From: Manihot esculenta
Lineage: Eukaryota > Streptophyta > Magnoliopsida > Malpighiales > Euphorbiaceae
Assembly (NCBI RefSeq): GCF_001659605.2
Contig: NC_035171.2
Coordinates: forward strand, 6,801,873 to 6,865,872
Length of the DNA: 64,000 nucleotides
Reading direction: 5' to 3'
The position numbers were made by a program, and so were the translations under genes. Numbering within the stretch: position 1 is the first letter of the stretch; each line of letters starts with the position of its first letter. Under the pieces are notes generated by a model that saw only the letters and a list, made by a program, of their open reading frames with translations, was not told the origin of the DNA and searched no databases. Below are positions 1-10,810 of this stretch, piece after piece.

Positions 1-503
1 GTGACCTTGTTCAACTGCCTATAGTCGACACAAAGTCGCAGAGGTCCATCCTTTTTCCTGACAAAGAGTACTGGAGCACCCCAAGGTGAGGTACTCAGCC
101 GGATGAAACCCTTATCTACCAAATCCTACAACTGTTCTTTCAATTCTTTTAACTCTGCTGGCGCCATCCTGTAAGGAGTAATAGAGATCGGTCTCGAACC
201 AGGCATCAACTCTATCTCGAACTCTATTTCCCTTACAGGTGGTAGTCCTGGAAGCTCTTCAGGAAACACATCTGGGAACTCACTAACAACTGGAACTGAG
301 GACGGTTCCCTAACCTGACTGTCTAGCTCTCTCACATGAGCTAGGAACCCCTGACAACCCTTTCTCAACATTCTACAAGCCTGGAGGGCTGATATCAAAC
401 CCCTAGGTGTCCCCCTCCTATCTCCTCTGAAGACACACTCTGACCCATCCTGGTCTCTGAAACTGACTACCTTGTCCCTGCAGTTCAAGGTAGCATTGTA
501 CAT
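1..503 (-). pseudogene. Element C: pol fragment (protease-RT linker and start of reverse transcriptase)
   Basis: Minus-strand reading gives the Ty3/gypsy stretch that links protease to reverse transcriptase (VFPEELPGLPP, then RPISITPYRMAP), followed by the RT N-terminus ([26 protein letters not shown]). It closely resembles the same region of element A at 13,591-14,070. The frame is interrupted by an in-frame TAG at 126-128, where A has a glutamine codon. The fragment begins exactly at the left copy of the TACAT duplication of element A (499-503) and continues the minus-strand gag-protease piece at 20,418-22,267. The rest of pol and C's 3' LTR must lie left of the window. Family assignment is firm; loss of function is inferred from this stop and from breaks in its gag. 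Confidence 0.9.
499..503. repeat. Target-site duplication TACAT, left copy (element A)
   Basis: TACAT lies directly before the first LTR base (TGTAATACC). The same five bases follow the last LTR base at 20,418-20,422. Five-base duplications are the usual footprint of gypsy integrases. Confidence 0.9.
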
Positions 504-2749
504 TGTAATACCCGGCTAGACTCCGGTGTCGGGATCCCTACCGTCCGGTGGGACCTCGGATGTCGGAAACCTCTAGAAGGGTAAAACTATGATTTTATGA
601 AATGTTTTCATGTATTTCATGTTTTTAAGTAAGAAATTAAATGAGATTTTGCATGGAAAATCCTTGGAGGAAAACCCAGGTTCGGCCGCCGAACTCCAAA
701 GATCGGCCGCCGAACATGCATGCTTTCGGAGGGACTTTAGGCGCCCGAAAGCATGAGTGAGGGAAGTCCAGGTTCGGCGGCCGAACCTCATGTTCGGCCG
801 CCGAACATGGCATGCATGCGGAGGCACATTCGGCCCCCGAACGTGGCCTGGCCAGCCACTATAAAAGGGTCCCTTAGCCGAAAACGGGCGAGTTTTTCCC
901 CATTTTCGGCCAAGGTGAGCTTTCCGCCGCCCCTCACCCATTTTTGATGTTTTTCCTCTAAATCTTTCAAGATTTTCACTTGTTTTCCCTTGGTTTTGAA
1001 GATTTAAGCTTTTGAAACAAGTTTTGGAACTTGGAAGTCTTGGAGCTAAATCCCTCCATTTTCCGAGCTAAATCCCTCCATTTTCCGAGCTAGGGTCGTT
1101 CTTCCTCTCGATCTTCAAGAGGTAAGCTTCGATCTATGCTTCTGTTATGTTTTATGAAAGTTTTATGCAAGTTGATGGGGTAGAATGCATGTTTAGGCTT
1201 GTTGTTAGGTTTATGTTGTGATTTGAACAATGTATGTTGGAAATGTGTTGTTTGAAGTGTTGTAGTTGGGGTATATTATAGTTTGAGACCCCTAGGTGTG
1301 ATGTATGATGTGTATGCATGTGTAGAAACAAGTTTATGCATGTTTTGAGGCGTTTTGGAGGCTTTGGACACAAGGGAGCCAAGTTTCTGCCCTTCGGCAG
1401 AAACTCAGGTTCGGCCGCCGAAGTGACTTTCGGCCGCCGAACCCCCTTGTGGAGGCAGTTTCGGCTGCCGAAGCCTGCCCCCGAAACTCAAGTTTCGTCT
1501 CTGTCTGGGAGGTTCGGCCGCCGAAAGTGCCGCCGAACCTGCATGACTTTCGGCTGCAGAGGGGCTTTCGGCCGCCGAACCTGCCGCCGAAAGTGCCCTG
1601 TTCAGCCATTTCTTGCATGTTTTCATGTGATGTTTTCAGGATGTTTTAGGGGGTTTTTGGGGAGTATTTTAGAGTCATGTTCATGTATGTTTGGTCCCTC
1701 ATTTGAGTCCACCTGTGTAGGTTCGGACCCGAGGAACCGAGACCCCCAGCAGTGAGCCAGCTGCTTCAGAGCCTCTTCAGAGCTAGCCAGAGGTGAGTGG
1801 AATAAACTTTAAGTTTTAAAGCAAATTAATGAAATGTTTTAGCATGACTCACGCATCATGAATGCCATGAGATATATTAGGTTGTTTGCATTAGAATTCA
1901 CGAATATGTCGCATTGCATACTTTGTTGTTGATGTGGATGAATGTTGAATGATCCATTAGCCCTTGTATGTCATGATAGCCTATGTGAGTCCAGGTGTGC
2001 CTGCTACGGCTCTACGCCCCTGGCACTATGACAGATTATGGAAGTCCGGGTGTGCCTGCTACGGCTCTACGCCCCCGGCATGTATAAGTAAGAAAGATAG
2101 GGGCTAAATGGTGACAAGTTCATCCTTGTTGTGAAATGTTTGTGTTATGGCGCATACATGAAAGCATGATTTAAATTGATGTTTTATTATTCTGCTCACT
2201 GGGCTCTAGTAGCTCACCCCACTCCCTTTATCCCCAGAGTTGCAGGTACAGGATAGATCAGGAAGTCGGCTAGAGTGAAGTTAAGTCATGTATGTTGTGA
2301 TAGATAGTAGTGGACATGAACATGATGTAATGAGTATTTATGACCATGTAATGTAATGTAATGAATGATTTGATGATGTATTGAGGATTATAGTAGTGCT
2401 TGACCTAGAGGTGTGTGAATCCCCATTATGTACAGAATGTTTAATGAGTAATGATGTTAATGACCATGATTATCCAAGCTGATATGTATGATGATGATAC
2501 CCCATTGGAGTATTTGATGAGGACTCCAGTGTGGGGTTTATGTATGATTTTGTGCATGCACAGATTTTGTGCATGCACAGGTTTTGCTTGGATAAGAGAA
2601 AAGAAAAATTTTTACAGATCATGTATATGTTGTTATGTATGGGATTCCACAGGTTTACAGGAGGTATGTAGGCTTGCTACGGGTCCCGGCGGCCTTAAGC
2701 CGATCTGGATCCTAGCGCCGGTAACGGGTCGGATTTCCGGGTCGTTACA
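504..2749 (+). repeat. Element A 5' LTR
   Basis: The 2,246-bp LTR begins TGTAATACCC and ends GGGTCGTTACA. It holds two clusters of the TTCGGCCGCCGAA microrepeat (about 670-850 and 1,395-1,600), a TATA box and a pair of 38-bp direct repeats at 1,988-2,025 and 2,043-2,080. Against the 3' LTR it has three extra short duplications of 20, 22 and 17 bp (near 775, 1,050 and 2,560). No coding potential is convincing; the open frames here are by-products of the GC-rich repeats. Confidence 0.93.
860..867 (+). promoter_or_regulatory. TATA box of element A 5' LTR
   Basis: TATAAAAG lies downstream of the first microrepeat cluster, preceded by GGCCTGGCCAGCCAC. The same box occurs in the 3' LTR at 17,145 and at the equivalent place in element C's LTR, which supports it as the LTR promoter. 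The transcript start is not visible from sequence alone. Confidence 0.7.
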
Positions 2750-2752
2750 GAG

Positions 2753-2765
2753 TGGTATCAGAGCC
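2753..2765 (+). other. Primer binding site (initiator tRNA-Met), element A
   Basis: TGGTATCAGAGCC follows the 5' LTR after three bases. It is the complement of the 3' end of plant initiator tRNA-Met, the usual primer of chromoviruses and many copia elements. Confidence 0.9.
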
Positions 2766-3019
2766 CTAGGTTCATATGGTCGGACCTAGTATGTCGGGCT
2801 CATAGATGTTCTAGAAGGTCAAGCACACTAGGAAAATCATGTCCACTAGGATAGGATGTAGAGTCCTGTCTATATGATGATATGATATGCCATGATGATA
2901 TGTATGTGCATAAATGCTATGATGTGATTCTATGTATGTGATGAGGGTTCATGTGTTTCCACATGAACCATATGATGCTAATGATTGCTTATACTATGTG
3001 CTGTTTTTCAGAAGATAGA

Positions 3020-4918
3020 ATGAGAGGAACTCGTCGATCTGCACGATTGACTGGAGTGCCACCTCAGGACGAGGGCGCTGATGCCCGTCCTCCAGCATTG
3101 CCTAGGGCAATGTCCAGTAGGTCCAACAGAGACAGAGTAGCTAGAGACCCTAGAAGGTCTTTGGATCTGGGTAGAAGCAGATCAGCAAGGGGAACAGTGC
3201 AGGGAGGAATGTCTGAGGATATGGAAGTAGATCAGAGGAGGGATGGCAGTCTCGGTGTGAACATGCCGGAAGAGGGCATGGGAGAATCAGAAGGAGGCAC
3301 TCAGGCCTCGAGTTATGTCCAGCCACATCACTACCCACCCTATTCACACCATCCAGGGTATTCGATGGGAGGTACATCGGATTACCCCAGTTTTAGCCCT
3401 TATCCTCCACATATGCCATACCCACCTTACTACCCACCATACTCTCAGTACCCCATGTACCCACCTCCACCTCCCTATACCAGTACAGCAAACCCTACCC
3501 CAGGGGATGTTGCACCTCCACCACCACCAGTACCTACTGTCCCGGAAACACAAGTACCCAAACCTACCTCATCTGGAGGGAGCAAGGTCAAGATGACCGA
3601 TTACATGAAGTTGGGTGCTCCTCAGTACAGAGCAGGCGATGACCCATTTGAGTATCTGAGCAGGGTCAAGACTATTACAGATGAGATAGGGGCTGATGAC
3701 AGTAGAGCCATTCGGATGGCTGGGTTCACACTGGAGTGCAAGAAGGCACGTGGTTGGTTTAAGAACTATGTGGACCCGAGAGCGGACAGTATGTCCTGGG
3801 AGGAGTTCGCAAATGAGTTTGCAGGATGGGCTTTCCCTGAGAGCTCTAGAGAGCAGAAGATGATAGAATTCGAACAGTTGAGGCAGACTGAACAGATGAG
3901 TGTGGAGGAGTACACAGACAGGTTCCTGGAGTTGTTGCCATATGCTGGGCAGAATTTGGACACAGATCAAAAGAAGTCAAGGAGATATATTATGAGGCTG
4001 CACTCCAGGTATTCCTCTTTGATACAGTCAGCAGAGAGGGAGAGTTTCCATGCCATAGTGGATATGGCTAGGAGAATGGAGGCTAGTGCTATCGTTGAGG
4101 GGAAGGTAAAACAGTTAGTGGCACAGTCTTCTGGTTCCAAGACCCCAGGTGGGGAAAGGTTAGACTCTTCTTCTCTGAGTGCAGCAGTTGCAGGCAGTAA
4201 GAAGTGGGACAGAGGCCACAGAAAATCTAAGAAGAATAAGTTCTGGAACAAGATCAAGTCAGGTCTGGGTTTAGGCAGTGGCTCAAGCTCTGGCGCAGAG
4301 GTTACAGCATGTATGAGATGTGGGAGACCACACAAGGGAGTATGTCTGGCAGGGACAAACACATGTTTCAGATGCGGACAGGCGGGTCATTTGGCTCGAG
4401 ATTGTCCTAGAGCAGCCTTTGCAGCATTGTCTCAGCAGACAGCCTCCGGCAGTGTGGTGCAGCCAGTAGCTCCAGCCGCAACACAGGCCAGTGGCAGAGG
4501 CAGAGGGAGAGGGTCAGCCTCTTCATCAGCAGGATACAGAGGTGAAGGTCCATCAGCTCCGGCACGGATCTTCACTATGACTCAGCAGGAGGCCAACACA
4601 TCCAACACCGTGGTGGCAGGTAATCTCATCATTGGTTGTTCTGATGTGTATGCCTTAATGGACCCGGGTGCATCTCATTCTTTCATTGCTCCGAGAGTCG
4701 TGGAGAGGGTAGGATTGATGGTCTCTGGGTTAGAGTGTCCCCTATGGGTCAGTGGACCCAAGTGTGACCCGTCAGTGGCAGAGGCAGTCTGCCAATGTAG
4801 TCCAGTTTTCATAGAGGGAAGATGCCTTTCCGCCGACCTCGTGGTTCTAGATTTGACAGATTTTGACGTCATTCTAGGGATGGATTGGTTATCTACCCAT
4901 GGTGCTACCTTGGACTGT
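3020..4918 (+). CDS. Element A gag and protease (5' half of gag-pol, cut by insertion of B)
   Basis: I choose the ATG at 3020 (MRGTRRSARLTG), because element C has the same start motif; an in-frame ATG at 2951 would only add an unrelated 23 residues. The protein has a proline/tyrosine-rich N-terminal part, a retrotransposon gag domain (KKARGWFKNYVDPR, then EEFANEFAGWAFPES), a first cysteine cluster CMRCGRPHKGVC, and a CCHC zinc knuckle CFRCGQAGHLARDC near 4,360. An aspartic protease follows with LMDPGASHSFI (about 4,655) and VILGMDWLS (about 4,870). The active-site triad reads D-P-G rather than the usual D-S/T-G. The frame breaks at 4,918 where B inserts, and continues in the same phase at 13,591. 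Translation from the native locus would run into the first bases of B and stop at once. Confidence 0.92.
4914..4918. repeat. Target-site duplication ACTGT, left copy (element B)
   Basis: ACTGT precedes TGATAGAGC at 4,919 and recurs right after the end of B at 13,586-13,590. The intact relative at 483-503 (minus) shows the uninterrupted site. Confidence 0.95.
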
Positions 4919-6654
4919 TGATAGAGCATAAATTAGCCCATATTATCATGATATTCTTGGTGTCTATTTACATCTTTTCTACCTAATTTTGTGGTTTTAA
5001 TCATGTTTTGCAGATATTAGGTGAAAAGGGACATTCAAGAGAAAATGCTCTTAAAAACGCTCAAAAGTGCAAAATCTGGAAAACCCACCTTCGGCGGCAC
5101 CTTCGGCCGCCGAACATTGGCTCCAGAGACGAAAGTCGACCTCCTTCGGCCGCCGAACTCCAACCTTAGGCCGCCGAACCTTCAGACCAGAACCGAAGTC
5201 CAGCCTCCGAAACTCAATTTAGGCAGCCGAAAATGCGCTCTAATGCATTCCTTCCTTATTCAAGAAGCCATATCCCAAGTTGCCATATTTGAGGAGCCAA
5301 TTAAGGGAAGTATCTTGAGATCCAAATCTTCAAGATTCACATTTAATTATTGGATCTCAAAGATTTAGCTCATTAAATGAACCAAATCCAAAGATCACAT
5401 CTTTCCCACTTCATTCAAGTTTCCTAAGAAGGCTCCATCTTCCTGATTAGTGCATGGGAAATCTCTTGGACTTAATGTACAGCATCTTGAAGACCTTGGG
5501 CAGCAAGTAAAAAGACCAAAGTGCCCCCACTTGCCTTTAATCACATGCAACTCGTTTTTGCCTTCACTCGTGCACAAACAAGGCACATGCAACACCAAGG
5601 ACACTTTGGACAGCCTCTAAAAGTCTCCTGGACTTCCATGAAACCCTAGGCAACCTCTCAAGACATATTTAAAGGCTTCAAGAAGACAAGAAGAGAAGTT
5701 TTTTCCCCTAAAAGAATCGGCAGCCTCTTCCAAGGCCTCTCTCACCCTAGTTCTTCATCTTTTGCTCTCTTTTCTTTTATTTTCTATTTGGTTCAGCCAT
5801 GAGTGGCTGAAACCCTTATTCTAGTTGAAGTTTGGTTGAAACTAAGGTTGTTTAAAGGGTTGTGAGATCTGAACAGAAACTTTTGTCTTTGATTATATTC
5901 AATATTCATGCAATTGATGCTTAATTCTAAGATTGCTTTGTTGTTTTGATCAAATTGGCCACTTGATTCTTGATTGCAAAGTTAATTGATTGTTGGATTA
6001 GGATATTTGTTAGTCCGTAATTGCTGGAAATATTCTGTCCATAGAACACTTGGTGTAAAAACCAAGAATTGCATGATCTAACACCATCTCATACGTTTGA
6101 GTAGTTAGGGTTTGGATCTTTCTTGTTCTTCATGCAATTGGCAATTGTTTTGATGCCTATGGCCCAAGGACGTTCCTTGGCAATTTGTTAATTAGTAATT
6201 GGTTAGAGGACGTTCCCTAATCAATTTATTCATAAGGAAAGACATGGTGGTGAGAAGCGTCTTCCACCCCCATAACCAACCTATTGAGTTAATCAAGATT
6301 ACCATGTTTCAGTGATCAACCCAAACAACCAAAGTGGATCCATATCTTCAACTAGACCTTTTTCATATTGATTTCTCTCCTATTTTAAGATTACTTACTG
6401 TTTTAATTGCTTTCATTAGTTGTTAACCAAATCATCTCAAAACCCCCCTTTTTACTTTCCTTGCACTTTACTTTTGTTCTATTTGCAATCACTTGCTTTC
6501 ACTTGTGCTTTCAATTGGTTTGATTGGTCTTGATTAAGATAAATAAATAGGTAATCAATTCTCTGTGGATACGATCCTTCACCACTGTCTACAATTGTAT
6601 TTGTAGGTAACCTAGAAGGTTATTTTTGACCGGCTTCGACAACCGCTCCTGTCA
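4919..6654 (+). repeat. Element B 5' LTR
   Basis: Begins TGATAGAGC and ends CCTGTCA; 1,736 bp. A TTCGGCGGC/TTCGGCCGCCGAA cluster lies at about 5,088-5,240, in the U3 part. A TATA-like TATTTAAA is at 5,666. The 3' third carries AT-rich sequence and the usual ATACGATCC stretch near the end. Confidence 0.95.
5666..5673 (+). promoter_or_regulatory. TATA-like box of element B LTR
   Basis: TATTTAAA in CAAGACATATTTAAAGGC, followed 30-90 bases later by pyrimidine-rich sequence. It is the only good TATA candidate in the LTR; the copy in the 3' LTR is at 12,597. The assignment is by position only. Confidence 0.5.
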
Positions 6655-6659
6655 AAAAT

Positions 6660-6677
6660 TGGCGCCGTTGCCGGGGA
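6660..6677 (+). other. Primer binding site (tRNA-Asp), element B
   Basis: TGGCGCCGTTGCCGGGGA begins five bases after the LTR. It is complementary to the 3' end of plant tRNA-Asp including CCA, the primer typical of Athila-type elements. Confidence 0.88.
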
Positions 6678-6706
6678 ATTGATTTTACTTGTTTATTTCT
6701 TCTTAC

Positions 6707-9700
6707 ATGACCAGATCTGAAAGTAGGGACACTCTGCCCTTTGATCCAGAAATTGAACGCACTCTTAGAAGGCTTGGAAAGCAAGTTTCTGCACCTGCAG
6801 AACATTCTGCCCAACCTTCGGCCGTCGAAACTCACCAACATTCGGCCGCCGAAAGTCCTGCACTCCAGCAACCAAGTTGCGCACCAATGGCAGAACCTCA
6901 AGCACCAGCTGCTGCCCATGATGGACATGCTGTCCAAGGCCAGATAATTCAAGAAAATCCAGCAAATAGGCCACAAGCACAAAGGGAAAGAACCATGAGG
7001 GAGTTAGCAACTCCTATAGGTGATTATGCTCCACTTTGCATCACCTATCCACCTCTTGCAGTTCCCTTTGAACTGAAATCAGGTTTGATTCATCATCTTC
7101 CTAAATTTAGAGGTTTGCAAAATGAAAATCCACATAAGCACTTAAAAGAATTTAAAATTATTTGCTCATCCATGGGACCTCAAGGGATCTCTGAAGATCA
7201 TGTTAAACTAAGAGCTTTTCCTTTCTCATTAGATGACCATGCTAAGGATTGGTTATTTTATTTGCCACCTGGATCTATAACTTCTTGGGATGATATGGTC
7301 CAAGCCTTTTTGGACAAGTACTTCCCACCATCTAAATCAATTGGCATAATAAGAGAAATCACTAGCATAAGGCAAAAACCAACTGAGGACTTATATGATT
7401 ATTGGGAAAGGTTTGAAAGACTATGTACAGGTTGTCCACAACATGATATGTCAGACAAAGCCCTCATTCAGTTCTTCTATGGAGGCTTGATTCCATCAGA
7501 AAGGAAACTCATAAATGTAGCTTGTGGAGGATCCATCCTAGACAAGACACCTAGGGAGATGAAGGAACTAATATTCAATCTTGCAGCTTCATCCAAGCAA
7601 TATGAAGAAGAGGGGCAAGCGCAAAGAGGAATCTATGAGGTAAGAACATCCTCTGTTGAATTTCAACTTTCAAAACTAACTTCTCTTATGGAAAAGATCG
7701 CCCTTGGCCAAGCTCAACAAAATCAAGCACCTCAGCCTCCTAGGCCATGTGAGATCTGCTTCCATGTAGGACACCCCACTGATCAATGTCCTACTCTCCA
7801 AGAAGATCACCACCAAGTCAATGCAATGGGAAGGTACAACAACCAACCTAGATATGATCCATACTCCAATACATACAATCCAGGTTGGAAAGATCACCCC
7901 AATTTTAGCTATGGAAAGAGCAACAGTGATCAGAACTACCAAAGCTACCAAAAAAATCAAGCCCAACCAGCACCCTCAAATCCTAATCAGAACCTTGAAA
8001 AGATCATGCAAACAATGATGGAAACAATGGTGAACACCATGCAAGGCGTACGACAAGACCTAGGCCAGATGACCACATCAATGCAAGGTGTGCAACAAAA
8101 CCTAAGCCAAATGGCCACCTCTATAGGCCAACTGCAATCCCAAGGTAAGCTCCCTTCTCAAACTGAAACCAACCCCAGACAGAATGTTAGTGCTATTACC
8201 TTGAGAAGTGGCAAAGAGCTTCAAGATACTGATCATGAGCAAGAAAAAGAACCAAGTCCACCTGAAGCCTCTCCATCTCAATCTGAGCCACCTCATGCGC
8301 ACAAGACTGATCCCAAAGTAAGTTTCCACGTTCCTCCTCCTTTTCCCAAGAGATTTGAAAGAACACAAAAAGAAAAAGAAGAAAAGGAGATTCTTGACAC
8401 TTTCAGAAAAGTGCAAATCAATATACCTCTGCTAGATGCTGTTAAGCAGATTCCCAGGTACGCTAAATTTCTGAAGGAGCTTTGCACAAATAGAAGGAAG
8501 CTTGCTGAAAGAGAGAAAGTAAGTGTAGGTGAGGTAGTTACTGCTGTTATTAAAAGAGAACTCCCTACCAAATGCAAGGACAAAGGTATGTTTGCTATCT
8601 CTTGCAAAATTGGGAACGTTGGTATCAAGAAAGCCATGTGTGATCTTGGTGCATCTATCAATGTCATGCCTCTCTCCATCTATAAATCTCTTAATGCATG
8701 TGCTTTAAAAGAAACAAGAGTTGTGATTCAACTAGTTGATAGATCTGTGGTATACCCCATAGGTGTTCTTGAAGATGTGTTAGTACAAGTAGATGAACTT
8801 GTCTTTCCTGCTGATTTTTATGTGATTGATACTAAGGAAGATAGTTGCAATACTAGTTCTGACATTCTTCTTGGGCGTCCTTTCTTGAGTACTGCTAGAA
8901 CTAAAATTGATGTGCATGATGGTACTCTTACCATGGAATTTGAAGGAGAAGTAATTAAGTACAATGTCTATGATGCCATGAAATATCCACATGATATGTC
9001 CCCTGTTTATGGTCTTGATATTATTGATTGTTTGAGCCAAGATGTGTTTAATGAAAATCAAGACTCTGTTTTAGATGATGACCTTTGCAGGATTGAAAAT
9101 CTGAAACTAAAAGAAACTGTCTGCAGCATTCAGCAAATTGAGGTTGCACAGACAGAAGACATTCGGCCGCCGAACATAGACCACTTTCGGCCGCCGAACT
9201 CCACTGAGCTTCAATCATCGCATTCTGATGCACCACTTCAGAAACACAATGCGCAAACAGAAGACGCACTTCGACTGCCGAACATCTTTCGGCCGCCGAA
9301 CTTAGAAGACTTGCGGAAGCCGAATCCATCGCCGCAGCTCATTCCGAAACTTGAAGACATTCGGCCGCCGAACCCAGAACCTTTTCGGCCGCCGAACCTT
9401 TCACAGCAGCCTCCATCGCAAGCAAGTTCCTCCAAATCTCCCTTGCAACCCCCTTCTAAATCTGAAGAATCAAAGGATGACCTCCTTGAACAAATCTTCC
9501 TTGCTCAAACTGATGAACCATGGTATGCAGACATGGTAAACTACTTGGCTACAGGTAACTTGCCCTCTGACATGCCAAAGCACACTAAAGACAAGATAAA
9601 AAAAGATGCTAAGTACTATGTTTGGGATGAGCCATATTTGTGGAAACATTGTGCTGACCAAATGATAAGAAGATGCATCCCAGATCAAGAGATAGCTTCT

Positions 9701-10810
9701 GTGCTTGCTTTTTGTCACCCCTACAGTTGTGGTGGACACTTTGGCCCAAGAAAGACTGCCCATAAGATACTTGAAAGTGGCCTATTTTGGCCCACTTTGT
9801 TTCGAGATGCTTTTCTGTTTTGCAGATCTTGTGCTAGGTGTCAACAAACTGGAAATCTGAGCAAGAGGAATCAAATGCCACAGAATCCCATCATGGTCTG
9901 TGAGGTATTTGATGTATGGGGCATAGACTTCATGGGCCCATTCCCACCATCCTTTGGGTACACCTACATCATCCTTGCAGTGGATTATGTATCCAAATGG
10001 GTGGAAGCTAGAGCAACAAAGACTGATGATGCCAAAGCAGTAGTTGACTTTGTGAAAACCAACATCTTTGCCAGACATGGAGTACCAAAGGCAATCATCA
10101 GTGATCGAGGGACTCACTTTTGCAATAAGGTAGTGGAACATCTTCTCAAAAAGCACAATGTGATTCATAGAACATCCACAGCCTACCACCCTCAAACAAA
10201 TGGACAAGCTGAAGTGTCCAACAGAGAAATCAAAGCCATCCTTGAAAAGACAGTTTCTCCCAACCGAAAGGATTGGAGTTCAAGATTAGAGGATGCTTTA
10301 TGGGCCTACAGAACAGCCTACAAGACCCCCATAGGTATGTCTCCTTATAGACTGGTTTATGGGAAAGCTTGCCACCTTCCAGTTGAGCTTGAACACAAGG
10401 CATATTGGGCTGTGAAAAATTGCAACATGGATCTAAAAGAGGCTGGACACCATCGCAAGTTGCAACTGCAAGAGCTTGAGGAAATAAGACGAGATGCATA
10501 TGAAAACTCTTGGAACTACAAAGCAAAGACCAAGACCTTCCATGACAGTCACCTTTCAAGAAAACAATTTGAGGTTGGTGATAAAGTTCTACTCTTTGAC
10601 TCTCGTTTAAAACTATTTCCAGGAAAGCTAAGGTCTAGATGGATTGGACCATTCATTGTGGAGCATGCCCACCCACATGGAGCTGTTGACATCCGAAGCA
10701 TAGAAACTGGAAAAATCTTCAAGGTAAATGGGCATCGTCTGAAACCATACTTTGAAGGATTCGCAGTACAAGTAGTGGAGGAGATTCCACTACAATCTCC
10801 TTCTGCCTAA
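6707..10810 (+). CDS. Element B gag-protease-integrase polyprotein without RT/RNase H
   Basis: One open frame of about 1,367 codons from the first ATG after the primer site ([20 protein letters not shown]); the frame upstream of that ATG has no further start. Gag occupies roughly residues 100-300 ([31 protein letters not shown]). A zinc knuckle [14 protein letters not shown] follows at about 345. The aspartic protease region near 645-720 has [11 protein letters not shown] and [12 protein letters not shown]. Residues about 810-920 hold repeated RPPN motifs encoded by the TTCGGCCGCCGAAC microrepeat. Integrase follows: HHCC finger ([10 protein letters not shown] ... CRSCARC), then D in [10 protein letters not shown] in ISDRGTHF, E in [12 protein letters not shown], and a C-terminal domain ([19 protein letters not shown]). 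No RT motif (such as a xxDD box) or RNase H motif exists between protease and integrase. The frame is intact, so the protein may still be made. Confidence 0.93.
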   Translation: MTRSESRDTLPFDPEIERTLRRLGKQVSAPAEHSAQPSAVETHQHSAAESPALQQPSCAPMAEPQAPAAAHDGHAVQGQIIQENPANRPQAQRERTMRELATPIGDYAPLCITYPPLAVPFELKSGLIHHLPKFRGLQNENPHKHLKEFKIICSSMGPQGISEDHVKLRAFPFSLDDHAKDWLFYLPPGSITSWDDMVQAFLDKYFPPSKSIGIIREITSIRQKPTEDLYDYWERFERLCTGCPQHDMSDKALIQFFYGGLIPSERKLINVACGGSILDKTPREMKELIFNLAASSKQYEEEGQAQRGIYEVRTSSVEFQLSKLTSLMEKIALGQAQQNQAPQPPRPCEICFHVGHPTDQCPTLQEDHHQVNAMGRYNNQPRYDPYSNTYNPGWKDHPNFSYGKSNSDQNYQSYQKNQAQPAPSNPNQNLEKIMQTMMETMVNTMQGVRQDLGQMTTSMQGVQQNLSQMATSIGQLQSQGKLPSQTETNPRQNVSAITLRSGKELQDTDHEQEKEPSPPEASPSQSEPPHAHKTDPKVSFHVPPPFPKRFERTQKEKEEKEILDTFRKVQINIPLLDAVKQIPRYAKFLKELCTNRRKLAEREKVSVGEVVTAVIKRELPTKCKDKGMFAISCKIGNVGIKKAMCDLGASINVMPLSIYKSLNACALKETRVVIQLVDRSVVYPIGVLEDVLVQVDELVFPADFYVIDTKEDSCNTSSDILLGRPFLSTARTKIDVHDGTLTMEFEGEVIKYNVYDAMKYPHDMSPVYGLDIIDCLSQDVFNENQDSVLDDDLCRIENLKLKETVCSIQQIEVAQTEDIRPPNIDHFRPPNSTELQSSHSDAPLQKHNAQTEDALRLPNIFRPPNLEDLRKPNPSPQLIPKLEDIRPPNPEPFRPPNLSQQPPSQASSSKSPLQPPSKSEESKDDLLEQIFLAQTDEPWYADMVNYLATGNLPSDMPKHTKDKIKKDAKYYVWDEPYLWKHCADQMIRRCIPDQEIASVLAFCHPYSCGGHFGPRKTAHKILESGLFWPTLFRDAFLFCRSCARCQQTGNLSKRNQMPQNPIMVCEVFDVWGIDFMGPFPPSFGYTYIILAVDYVSKWVEARATKTDDAKAVVDFVKTNIFARHGVPKAIISDRGTHFCNKVVEHLLKKHNVIHRTSTAYHPQTNGQAEVSNREIKAILEKTVSPNRKDWSSRLEDALWAYRTAYKTPIGMSPYRLVYGKACHLPVELEHKAYWAVKNCNMDLKEAGHHRKLQLQELEEIRRDAYENSWNYKAKTKTFHDSHLSRKQFEVGDKVLLFDSRLKLFPGKLRSRWIGPFIVEHAHPHGAVDIRSIETGKIFKVNGHRLKPYFEGFAVQVVEEIPLQSPSA

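Noticed and set aside
573..1755. Several open frames on both strands in the A LTR (and copies at 16,878-18,018)
   Set aside because: They arise from the GC-rich microrepeats (FGRRT, SAAES, RPPN readings in three frames), repeat exactly in the other LTR and have no domain or start context.
5021..5604. Open frames in B's LTR (115 and 69 codons, repeated at 11,952 and 12,326)
   Set aside because: Identical in both LTRs, in U3/R sequence; no family resemblance.
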